Of a DNA stretch of 7,532 bases, positions 1 through 6,701 are shown piece after piece. This DNA comes from UBA1067 sp963661055 (GTDB lineage: Bacteria; Verrucomicrobiota; Kiritimatiellia; RFP12; UBA1067). The DNA lies in contig CAVLAC010000097.1 in assembly GCA_963661055.1 (NCBI GenBank), forward strand, positions 1 through 7,532, in the 5' to 3' direction. The number at the start of each line of letters is the position of its first letter. The stretch's first letter is position 1. Under the pieces are notes generated by a model. It did not search any database, was not told the origin of the DNA, and saw nothing but the letters and a program-made list of their open reading frames with translations. Both the position numbers and the translations under genes were made by a program.

Positions 1-355
1 ACGGTTAAACAACATCCGTGCCCATCCGTGAAATCTGTGGTGATAACATACCGCCCCTCAGCCCCGAAGGGGCTATCTAAATACTCTCTGCGAACTCTGC
101 GTTCTCTGCGTGAGATACTTAATGAAGTCTGGGCGAGTGTCGTGAAGCCTCTCAGCGCAGCGTTAGCGAAGCTTTTGTTGCCCCTCGGAGTTTATAATTT
201 ACCCTCGCCCAAAACCTTCTCGCCTTATCTTGACGCGCGTCCTCTTCCTCTCTGCGTTCTCTGCGTGAGATAAATACGGACGCGACGGCGCGCGTCGAAG
301 CCAAACTACAATCAGTGGCAATCCGTGGTTAAAATCCCACACCTGCAATTTCCCA
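1..355. other. Gene-free region with degenerate short repeats and small GC hairpins
   Basis: No credible gene is seen here. An open frame at 28-273 runs through the repeats and has no ribosome binding site. The stretch holds clusters of degenerate 7-8-nt units spaced 9-10 nt apart: an ATCCGTG-type set at 13-40, CTCTGCG-type sets at 86-110 and 250-265, and an ATCMGTGG-type pair at 311-328. It also has a short perfect palindrome at 61-73 (GCCCC-gaa-GGGGC) and a small hairpin at 283-297 (CGACG/CGTCG). Related units recur after the operon at 6702-6805, so they are probably dispersed intergenic repeats rather than part of one gene's control region. Confidence 0.6.
86..272. repeat. Degenerate CTCTGCG repeat, two blocks sharing a 23-nt identical stretch
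   Basis: The unit CTCTGCG occurs three times at a 9-nt period (86-92, 95-101, 104-110) and twice more at 250-256 and 259-265. Positions 95-117 and 250-272 are identical over 23 nt, including the trailing TGAGATA. The repeats lie in non-coding DNA and both blocks have the same orientation. I believe similar intergenic arrays occur in other environmental and gut bacteria, but I cannot verify this here and no function is known to me. Confidence 0.8.
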
Positions 356-385
356 TTGACTTATCGGACAGAATAATGGTATAAT
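356..385 (+). promoter_or_regulatory. Sigma70-type promoter with extended -10, driving the leader and operon
   Basis: A -35 box TTGACT (356-361) lies 18 nt upstream of a perfect -10 box TATAAT (380-385). An extended -10 TG sits one base before it (377-378). Transcription would start near 392, giving a leader of about 386 nt before the ATG at 778. No other promoter this good is seen closer to the gene. Confidence 0.78.
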
Positions 386-561
386 ATAGCCGTTCAATGA
401 CATAGGAGGGGTGGCGAAAGCTTCCCTCTGTCGGGGTGAAGCGAGGAAACTCGCGGAACCTAAAAACCTTTTCAGACGGCGCTCGAAAGAGCGGTAGATG
501 AAGGGAGTCGTGGAATCCTAACAAGGTACTGCGACAAAGTACGCATTCTTGCGTATTTGGC

Positions 562-687
562 TTTGGTGGAAATCGACCAAAACTTCAAATCAAAAGCCGA
601 ATATGTAAGATGCGCAACGCGATAGCTCGCGTGGCGTGTCTTCTATTCCCCGTTTTTGATTAGGCGCTTGGTCGTGCCTCCACCAGA
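562..687 (+). promoter_or_regulatory. Long nested RNA arm inside the leader
   Basis: Several complementary segments nest in one another. Segment 562-570 pairs with 679-687 (core TGGTGGA/TCCACCA). CGACCAA (574-580) pairs with TTGGTCG (668-674). Segment 588-597 pairs with 652-661 (AATCAAAAGC/GTTTTTGATT, one wobble). Segment 607-621 pairs with 628-642, with 14 pairs, two of them wobbles, and one A/G mismatch around the loop ATAGCT (622-627). Four independent nested helices in 126 nt are unlikely by chance. An alternative local hairpin TTTGGT/ACCAAA (562-567/576-581) would compete with the base of this arm. Confidence 0.55.
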
Positions 688-717
688 ACTGGTTTATGAA
701 GGCACGCCGCTCTTTTT
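669..717 (+). terminator. Candidate attenuator or internal Rho-independent terminator in the leader
   Basis: CGTGCCT (673-679) pairs perfectly with AGGCACG (700-706). The stem extends through GG/CC and a T/G wobble down to 669/709 if T672 is bulged. An inner ACCA-GAAC-TGGT hairpin (682-693) caps it. A pyrimidine run TCTTTTT (711-717) follows at once. The 5' arm overlaps bases used by the nested arm (668-687), so the two folds exclude each other, as in an attenuator. It could instead be the 3' end of a separate small RNA. The bulge and the short T run make it weaker than the terminator at 6300. Confidence 0.42.
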
Positions 718-768
718 CGCGTCGGAGGGTATGCTTTCGGGTTCTCTTTAGACGCGGAAAAGCAGGAG
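712..768 (+). promoter_or_regulatory. Twelve-bp helix next to the ribosome binding site of the large gene
   Basis: CTTTTTCGCGTC (712-723) pairs with GACGCGGAAAAG (751-762) over 12 bp with a single G/U wobble. The Shine-Dalgarno AGGAG (764-768) begins two bases after this helix and lies 9 nt before the ATG at 778. The 5' arm contains the T run of the putative attenuator. The helix could influence ribosome access, but no direct occlusion of AGGAG is seen. Confidence 0.4.
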
Positions 769-777
769 AAAGTAAGG

Positions 778-3700
778 ATGCAAAACTTACGAGGGAAACT
801 GAGTCGCGCCTTGTTCGTGACTTTGGGGTTATTGATGGGCTTTGCCCTAAAGACCTACGGTGAAGTCAAATTCGGCGACGCATATGATCATCACTATGGC
901 AAGGATCCTTTGGAGTCTTGGGTTGGTCTCGTTCGTCCGCAATCTGATATTGGCTCGGATGTGACAATAAATGCATTTGGCGCGGATCGTGTGTGTAATT
1001 ATATTGCTGTTGAGGTGCTTGGATGCAAGGATGTGGCATTGTCCGCTGATTCTGTTGAGTATATTTATTATGATTCTATAGCTGAGCATATTGTTAAAAC
1101 GCCTACAATCCTAACAGATGCACAAATGAAGGATCGGGTTTTCTGCAGTAACAATGAGGAAGATGGCTCGTTCTTAGAAGGATATGTTGGGGGGGTGGAA
1201 CATTGGTGGGAGAAAGCTATTTGGTCGACAAGTGGGATTGTAAATGAAGACCGTAAATGGATTGTTATCCCCATTTCGCGTGGCGAGAATGGCAGTGGAT
1301 ATTGGGGCGGTATGCCATCATTTTCCGTGAAAGTGAAGAACGGAGATGCGGTTATTGCTTCTGATGTCTATTATCTTAGAACTGATGGTGCTTCTTTGCC
1401 TCGCTTGACGGGCAAAGATTTGTTTGGCCTTGAGTGCACACAATATGGTGGCGGAGTGGGAGTAGTGCCTACCGCTGGATATGTAACGACTGATAATACT
1501 GCGGATTATAGTGAGCAACTTTATAGTTGGGGATCTTATTGGGAATTTTATTGGTATGGTCAACTTGGCGAAACCTCTATGACCATCAAAGTGCCAGAAG
1601 CAGGGCATCTAGTGATTCGTGGTCAGTATGATTTCCGTGAGGATGATGCGGTGACAGAAGAAAACCCTTGGACCGTTTCGGGTTCAGGAGTTGAAGTCCT
1701 TTCTCATGAATGGGAATATAATTTCGAGGTAATAAAGATTAATTGCAAGCAAGCAACAACCGTCACGCTTAAGACCAAGTATTTGTATGGTTTTAATGTG
1801 GATGAATTCTCGTTCTATCCAGAGGCAGGAAAGTCTGCGAGTTTTGTTCCAGATACAACTGTGGCTCGCAGAATTACTAAAGGCAAAACGAAGAATACGG
1901 TTGTCTATCTTAACGGCTATGCGACGGGCGGTGGAACATATAAGGCGGGTGAGACGCTGAATATGGTTGCACATCCTGCGCCTGGGTTTGCTTTCGACCA
2001 TTGGGAAATTACGGATCAGGAATACTGGGAAAATACATCCACAATTACATTCCCTGAGGGAACGAGCACGGTGAGCGAGACACTTTCGTTTGAAGTTCCC
2101 GAGTCGTTCTGCGGCAGTATGGAAGATGAAAAAACCATCCATATCCGCCCAATCTTCGTGGAAGCGAACTCTGTTCCTGCCGAAGGTTGGCCAGAATGGG
2201 CACTCGGAACTTGGGCGGGACAGGTCGTCAATTATGTTCCGGACGAAGGCAAGACATATGACGGATTCTATAAGTTGACGCTGACTTCTACTGGCACAAA
2301 AGAAAAATATAAGTGGAATGACGAAGAAGATCCTGATTCTGGATCAGGCACTAATAAGTTGAAGGGTTGGAAGATTGCTGAACAAGAGAATTGTCATGTT
2401 GTCGCGACATGCTGGTATTGGAGCGACAGCGGAGACGATAGGTTTGACGCGAAATACATTTTCTGTAATCCCGATGTAAGTTGTAGCCATTATACTAATA
2501 AGTCTACATATTATGCAAAAATGGGTGATGATGGAGATACGTTAAATGCGAATTTGGCGAAACTTGAGATGAATACGGCGCCTGCCGAAGGCTGGCCAGA
2601 ATGGGTGATTGGGAATTGGACTGGACCTCTTGATATTTGGATTCCAGATAAACATGAGACCTTTTATGGATATTCTGTGCTGTCTTTGAATTCTACTACT
2701 AATCAATGGAAAGTTGTTTGGGACGATGATGATCCAGATAGAGAGGATCCTTTGCTGGGTTGGAAGATTACAGAGCAGAAAGATTGTCATATCGTCGCGA
2801 CGGCTTGGTGCTGGGATGAAGATGAAGATAGAGTGTATGATGTGAAATGTGTCTTTCGTAAGCCTGATGTAGATTGTGCGGATTATGCTAAGTCCTTTGC
2901 TGAAATAAAAGAGCGTAATGACTTAAAAGAGCATAATGATGGGGAATGTGAAACAGGCACTATGAGCCTGACGAAGGATGAAGATAACATTGTTCCTGTG
3001 GAAGGATGGCCAGAGTGGGTGATCGGAACTTGGAAAGGGGATGCCAACAATTGGCACGCAAGTAGCGGGAAATATGAATATGGAACATATGAGCTGACAT
3101 TAACTTCAAAAGGGACAAAAGAGAAAATTGTGCTTGAAGGTGAATCATCTGAATCTAGTGATGATGCGAAAGGATGGAAAATCACTGAGAAGGCGGAGTG
3201 CCATATCGTTGCAACTGCTTGGTGCTGGGATGATGAGGAAGATGATAAGTTTGACGCGAAATATGTTTTCCGTAATCCCAATGTAAATTGCAGCCATTAT
3301 GCTAATTCTTCATTCTATCAGAAGATGCGCCTATACGGCGATACAGTCGAATGTTCGAACTTGAAGAAGGATATTCGTATTGTTTGCCACTATACGAACA
3401 TTATGGGCACGGTTGGACAAGAATTGCGTAAACCTAATGGCGACCACTATTTTGATGTGGACTGGTTCGATTATGATTCGCCTGCAGGGGCGGTTAGTGG
3501 AGACAACGATCCAGACCTAATTACGGAATCTGGTACTTGGCTTGTTGGTACTCCCTCCACATTTGCAACGGCATATACAGGCACTAATAAAGACGAGAGC
3601 AAGAAGGAAAAGCCTACTGACACTCAAAGTTGGTATAATGATTGGGATTCTTATTACCCGATTATTGTGACACCGACGAAGGAGGGTGTCTATAAATGGA

Positions 3701-5262
3701 CGCGGACATATATTTGGTACGATGGGAATCCTGGAGACCGTACAAAATGGCATGAAGAGTCGATTACGATTACATTCGATATCAAGCTTGTGCCAACGGT
3801 TGCTGCGACGGCTGAAAATGTGAACACGGTCTATGATGGCGCGGCACATGGGATTGAGGTCAAGGTGACGAGTCCGACGGACGGTGTGACGGTTATGTAC
3901 TCGGCGGAGTCTGCGGAGGGTCCGTGGCAGAGCACCTCGCCCACGACTACAGAGGTCGGCACAAAGAGGATTTGGTACTACGCTGTGGCGGAAGAATACT
4001 TGGGTGTAACGAATTCCGCGACAGTGACGATTAGCCCACGGAAGATTTCGGATGTGAAAGTCGATGTCACGCTCCCGATCGAGGGTTATAAGTATGACGC
4101 GACGGAAAAGTTGCCTACGGTTACGGTCACGGATGATAGTCTCGAGGACTTCTCCGATTCCGACTACGAAATCTCCTATGAGGGCAATGTAAACGCAGGT
4201 GAGGCGAGCGTCATTGTTACTGCTGCGGGCAAGCACTATGCGGGCGCGGTTACCAATGTCTTCACGATTTTGCCGCGCTCGGTCACGCTTACGAGCGGAA
4301 GCAAAGAGTGGGCGTGGGATGGCGAGGCAAAGTCCTGTGAGGATGATCCTACCATCTCGGGCGACGGCTTTGTCGAATCAGAGGGTGTGACATTCTCGGA
4401 CTTCGCGTCCGTCACCGCTCCTGGCACATACGACAACACCTTCGAGTATACGCTTATGGATGGCACCCTCGCGTCCAACTACGAGATCTCTCTGGAATAC
4501 GGCAAGCTCACCATCTACAACTATAAGGCCGAGGTGAAGGGTGATGGCTCAATCAAGATTACAGGTGCGAGCGATGATACGGCTAAGGATTCTGACCTGT
4601 TCATTCCTGAAGAGATTGACGGAAAGAAGATAACCGAGGTCGGCGAAGGTGCGTTCGCGCATGTGACAACAGAGACTGCGGCGAAAGAAATTAAGCTTTC
4701 AAAGTATGTCACTAAGATTGACGCGAGCGCGTTCCGTGGCAACACGAATCTCACCTCTATTACCTTTGCGGACAAGGTCTATGAGACTGATGGAGCGACC
4801 GAAACCAAACTTGAAATTGGCGCGTATGCCTTTAGCTCGGCAGGTGTTGAGGAGGTTGTGATTCCCGAATCTGTGTCAAAAGTTGGTAAGTATGCCTTTA
4901 TGAATTGCAAAAACCTTAAGAGTGTCAAATATAATGGGAGCACAACACAATTGGATCCAGACGCACTTTATCGTTCAGGTATTGCAGTGGGAGAGCCTCC
5001 TAAAAAGATGGACACTTCAGCGTTAGGAGTCAATGCTGCATCTCGGAAAGTGACAATGACCCTTGCGAGTACGGGAGGCGCAATTAACACCTCAAATCTC
5101 AAGATACTCTATGGCTCATCGCCTTCAAATGTAACGGAGGAGATTCCGTATACGGTTGGCGATGTTGAGTTGACGAGTGAAGGCGGCTCGGTGACGGTAA
5201 CGGCTGAAGCACCCGAAGGCGCGGAAGGTGCCGCGTTCTTCAGGGCGGTTGTAGGCGAGTAA
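778..5262 (+). CDS. Giant secreted multidomain protein (InlB-like, three Trp/Cys repeats, MBG/Ig-like domains, BspA-type LRR)
   Basis: This 1494-residue protein is probably exported and may sit at the cell surface or be released; no enzymatic motif is seen. A signal peptide is visible (basic residues 5-10, hydrophobic 11-24, likely cut after Gly28). Residues 30-360 are unassigned. Residues 372-460 resemble an InlB B-repeat-like domain (GGGTYKAGET, then PGFAFDHWE). Residues 466-860 hold three copies of an unrecognised about 135-residue domain. Residues 865-1005 look Ig-like. Residues 1006-1089, 1090-1167 and 1168-1249 are MBG/YDG-type modules (VYDG at 1018-1021, NAGEASVIVTAAGKHY, GDGFVESEG, then YGKLTI). 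Residues 1250-1412 are BspA-type leucine-rich repeats (IPEEIDGKKITEVGEGAF and related). A tail of about 80 residues ends in AAFFRAVVGE. The start is supported by AGGAG at 764-768, 9 nt upstream, and by the signal peptide right after it. The gene heads an operon with the barrel gene. An adhesin or other surface protein is the natural guess, but its ligand is unknown. Confidence 0.9.
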   Translation: MQNLRGKLSRALFVTLGLLMGFALKTYGEVKFGDAYDHHYGKDPLESWVGLVRPQSDIGSDVTINAFGADRVCNYIAVEVLGCKDVALSADSVEYIYYDSIAEHIVKTPTILTDAQMKDRVFCSNNEEDGSFLEGYVGGVEHWWEKAIWSTSGIVNEDRKWIVIPISRGENGSGYWGGMPSFSVKVKNGDAVIASDVYYLRTDGASLPRLTGKDLFGLECTQYGGGVGVVPTAGYVTTDNTADYSEQLYSWGSYWEFYWYGQLGETSMTIKVPEAGHLVIRGQYDFREDDAVTEENPWTVSGSGVEVLSHEWEYNFEVIKINCKQATTVTLKTKYLYGFNVDEFSFYPEAGKSASFVPDTTVARRITKGKTKNTVVYLNGYATGGGTYKAGETLNMVAHPAPGFAFDHWEITDQEYWENTSTITFPEGTSTVSETLSFEVPESFCGSMEDEKTIHIRPIFVEANSVPAEGWPEWALGTWAGQVVNYVPDEGKTYDGFYKLTLTSTGTKEKYKWNDEEDPDSGSGTNKLKGWKIAEQENCHVVATCWYWSDSGDDRFDAKYIFCNPDVSCSHYTNKSTYYAKMGDDGDTLNANLAKLEMNTAPAEGWPEWVIGNWTGPLDIWIPDKHETFYGYSVLSLNSTTNQWKVVWDDDDPDREDPLLGWKITEQKDCHIVATAWCWDEDEDRVYDVKCVFRKPDVDCADYAKSFAEIKERNDLKEHNDGECETGTMSLTKDEDNIVPVEGWPEWVIGTWKGDANNWHASSGKYEYGTYELTLTSKGTKEKIVLEGESSESSDDAKGWKITEKAECHIVATAWCWDDEEDDKFDAKYVFRNPNVNCSHYANSSFYQKMRLYGDTVECSNLKKDIRIVCHYTNIMGTVGQELRKPNGDHYFDVDWFDYDSPAGAVSGDNDPDLITESGTWLVGTPSTFATAYTGTNKDESKKEKPTDTQSWYNDWDSYYPIIVTPTKEGVYKWTRTYIWYDGNPGDRTKWHEESITITFDIKLVPTVAATAENVNTVYDGAAHGIEVKVTSPTDGVTVMYSAESAEGPWQSTSPTTTEVGTKRIWYYAVAEEYLGVTNSATVTISPRKISDVKVDVTLPIEGYKYDATEKLPTVTVTDDSLEDFSDSDYEISYEGNVNAGEASVIVTAAGKHYAGAVTNVFTILPRSVTLTSGSKEWAWDGEAKSCEDDPTISGDGFVESEGVTFSDFASVTAPGTYDNTFEYTLMDGTLASNYEISLEYGKLTIYNYKAEVKGDGSIKITGASDDTAKDSDLFIPEEIDGKKITEVGEGAFAHVTTETAAKEIKLSKYVTKIDASAFRGNTNLTSITFADKVYETDGATETKLEIGAYAFSSAGVEEVVIPESVSKVGKYAFMNCKNLKSVKYNGSTTQLDPDALYRSGIAVGEPPKKMDTSALGVNAASRKVTMTLASTGGAINTSNLKILYGSSPSNVTEEIPYTVGDVELTSEGGSVTVTAEAPEGAEGAAFFRAVVGE
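2173..3342 (+). repeat. Three tandem copies of an unrecognised Trp/Cys-rich domain within the large protein
   Basis: The copies begin at residues 466, 601 and 739 (nt 2173, 2578, 2992), so the period is 135-138 residues. All share PxEGWPEWxxGxWxG near the start, then GWKIxExxxCHxVATxWxW, an acidic loop (for example WDDEEDDKFD), and FxxPxVxCxxY. Two cysteines are present in every copy (539/569, 670/700, 808/838), suggesting a disulfide in the exported protein. The GxW start followed by predicted strands is loosely lipocalin-like, but I do not assign a family. Copies 1 and 3 are the most alike (both carry LTLTSxGTKEK). Their DNA has diverged at many synonymous sites, so the duplication is old and the protein sequence has been kept. 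Confidence 0.88.
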
Positions 5263-5288
5263 TTAATTAAGAGAAGGATATAGAAAAT

Positions 5289-6284
5289 ATGAAGAAGAGT
5301 TACTTTCTGATGTTTGCAACGGTGCTTTGCGCGGCTTCGGTCGCGCAGGCACGCGGCTGGCGAATGACAATCGGACCAGGCTTCCGTTCCACTATGAAGA
5401 CAGAACTTCGTGGTACACCTACGGCGGCGGATACAACGGAGCGTGTAAATTCGCAATGTTATACCGATTTGGAAAATGGCGGTTGGCAGGATTATGAAAG
5501 TGAAATCCAAAGCGATTTCCCTGACCCTTATGCGGGTTCAATTACTCCTGAAGGGTCTACCGTGTTTGCGATTCCTGCAACATATACTGAGACGGTCACA
5601 AGTTATGACGGAACAGGCAACCCGATTGACGCGACGGATCGTCCTTCGTCTCTTGGAGTTAAGGCTCGGATGGGCTTTGACTTCTATGAGAACGAGACAA
5701 TCTCCGTCGGACTCGACCTGCGTCTTGCGGGCTACTGGAATATGAAGTCTTCTGCTTCTGGACGCATTGCGGGTTCGCGGGCAACTACAACGACATATAC
5801 GGATTATTGGCTCTTTAATGATGGTCCATTCCCGAGAGATGGTGAGTATGTTCGCGATCCGCATGCAAACGGTCCTGAACGATATGATGAAGGGCGTACC
5901 TACAGTGACCTTGTTGAAGGCGGGACGACGGCGGGTCGTGCGGTGGGGATGCGGATTCGGTCTGACCTTTATCAGATTGGGCTTGGACCGACCGTTTCGT
6001 GGCACGCGCTTTCGTGGCTCGATGCCTATGTGAGTGTCGCGGCACTTTGCAATATCGCGTCCCTCGACTTTGAGGCAGGCGAATCGCGCACTACGGATAC
6101 GAAATGCGCCCTCGGCTTCGCGGGCGATATTGGACTTGCCGCGTATCTAACCGATAATATCGGACTCTATGCCGAAGTTGGTTATGAGTGGATTGACCGC
6201 TTTGATGTTGATATTGAGTCGCTTTCCGCGCGAATGGACTATTCGTCCCTCGTCGTCTCGGCGGGCGTCGCCTTTCGGTTCTAA
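5289..6284 (+). CDS. Predicted outer-membrane beta-barrel protein
   Basis: This 331-residue protein is predicted to reside in the outer membrane. It has a clear signal peptide with an AQA cleavage site after residue 21; the Cys at 14 is not in a lipobox context. The mature part alternates polar and hydrophobic residues in short Gly- and aromatic-rich segments typical of barrel strands: about 122-150, 218-260 and 270-331. It ends in GVAFRF, with the C-terminal Phe expected of barrel proteins recognised by the BAM machinery. The region about 160-215 is polar and Gly/Asp-rich and may be a long surface loop. AAGGA at 5274-5278, 10 nt before the ATG, supports the start. The gene lies 26 nt after the large gene and shares its terminator, so the two are probably co-transcribed. 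Family-level function (porin, anchor or secretion partner) cannot be assigned. Confidence 0.88.
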   Translation: MKKSYFLMFATVLCAASVAQARGWRMTIGPGFRSTMKTELRGTPTAADTTERVNSQCYTDLENGGWQDYESEIQSDFPDPYAGSITPEGSTVFAIPATYTETVTSYDGTGNPIDATDRPSSLGVKARMGFDFYENETISVGLDLRLAGYWNMKSSASGRIAGSRATTTTYTDYWLFNDGPFPRDGEYVRDPHANGPERYDEGRTYSDLVEGGTTAGRAVGMRIRSDLYQIGLGPTVSWHALSWLDAYVSVAALCNIASLDFEAGESRTTDTKCALGFAGDIGLAAYLTDNIGLYAEVGYEWIDRFDVDIESLSARMDYSSLVVSAGVAFRF

Positions 6285-6299
6285 TGAGGCGTAAGTCAT

Positions 6300-6329
6300 A
6301 CGGCGGGCACCCCTTGCCCGCCGTTTTTT
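6300..6329 (+). terminator. Rho-independent terminator of the operon
   Basis: A perfect 10-bp stem, ACGGCGGGCA (6300-6309) with TGCCCGCCGT (6315-6324), has a 5-nt loop and is followed by a run of six T (6324-6329). It starts 15 nt after the stop codon of the barrel gene, so it ends the transcription unit that starts near 392. Confidence 0.94.
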
Positions 6330-6617
6330 ATTCGCTTTATTCTGTGCCTGACAACATTGCGGCACGGCGGGCGGCAACCGTGCTAACCCACCCTGATGCG
6401 GGCGTCTATAAAAAGGGCTCTAAGACATTCTATTGAAGAAACATCACGGACATTTCTGCCCGTGCACCTAACCTCTTTTACGCACGAGGCGTCCCGCACC
6501 CGCCCGTCTCACTCCGCTCAACGCTCGCCCGCCCCTCTCGCTCCTCACCTGCCGTCTTTCTTCGCTACCGCAAGACCCTTTCCACATATTACCTAATGTG
6601 CGCGAAGTGAATGGTAG

Positions 6618-6670
6618 GGGGCGGAGTCCCTTCCGCCCCGCGCATAAGGATTACGGGCGGCTTGCCGCCC
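6618..6670. repeat. Two adjacent GC-rich perfect inverted repeats
   Basis: GGGGCGGA (6618-6625) pairs with TCCGCCCC (6632-6639) around a 6-nt loop. GGGCGG (6655-6660) pairs with CCGCCC (6665-6670) around CTTG, a stem that could be read as 7 bp with a 2-nt loop. They are REP-like intergenic hairpins in form only. No T run follows either one. Confidence 0.7.
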
Positions 6671-6701
6671 TCCACTTCTCCGTGCCTCTGTGTTAAAATC
6701 T

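Larger units (their letters stand above)
392..777 (+). ncRNA. Highly structured leader RNA of unknown family (riboswitch-like or sRNA candidate)
   Basis: Hand pairing gives consecutive hairpins over nearly the whole leader. (A) 405-429, GGAGGG/CCCTC type with a GC-GAAA-GC tip. (B) 434-461, whose tip is GCGAG-GAAA-CTCGC (441-454), with a 3x3 G/A-rich internal loop below it. (C) CGCTC-GAAA-GAGCG (480-493). (D) 507-535, GTCGTGG/CTGCGAC with an inner CCT-AACA-AGG. (E) TACGCA-TTCT-TGCGTA (540-555). (F) A nested arm at 562-687. (G) A terminator-like hairpin at 669-709. (H) A helix at 712-762. No long open frame with a ribosome binding site is seen in it. It lacks the hallmark sequences of RNase P RNA, tmRNA, SRP RNA, T-box and the common riboswitches as I know them. 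It may be a cis-regulatory leader of the downstream operon or an RNA of about 325 nt ending near 717. The structure is seen; the function is inferred. Confidence 0.55.

Noticed and set aside
131..141. An 11-nt match GGGCGAGTGTC between 131-141 and 7484-7494 as possible element ends
   Set aside because: It is a direct match, short, with no flanking target duplication or transposase, and close to chance level for a window of this size.
13..272. The clustered repeats as a CRISPR array
   Set aside because: The units are 7-8 nt at 9-10-nt spacing and are degenerate. There are no 25-40-nt repeats with unique spacers and no cas genes.
28..273. An 81-codon open frame on the + strand near the left end
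   Set aside because: It runs through the CTCTGCG and ATCCGTG repeat arrays, has no ribosome binding site and has no recognisable protein pattern.
312..524. A 70-codon open frame on the - strand
   Set aside because: It overlaps the promoter and the hairpins of the leader on the other strand, has no ribosome binding site and is probably a by-product of structured sequence.
392..717. Leader as RNase P RNA, tmRNA, a T-box or a c-di-GMP, FMN or cobalamin riboswitch
   Set aside because: The conserved core sequences of these families, as I know them, are absent. AAGGTACTGCGAC (523-535) only faintly recalls a T-box, and the GAAA hairpins alone are not diagnostic.
3517..4236. A 239-codon open frame on the - strand
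   Set aside because: It is antisense to well-supported Ig-like and MBG-type coding sequence. Its Arg/His/Ile/Cys-rich composition is typical of an antisense shadow.
5538..6005. A 155-codon open frame on the - strand
   Set aside because: It lies wholly antisense to the barrel gene, which has a signal peptide, a ribosome binding site and a barrel-type C-terminus. It is Arg-rich and has no features of its own.
6396..6596. A 66-codon open frame on the + strand in the second intergenic region
   Set aside because: It has no ribosome binding site or promoter, and its Pro/Ser/His/Arg-rich product reflects pyrimidine-rich non-coding DNA.
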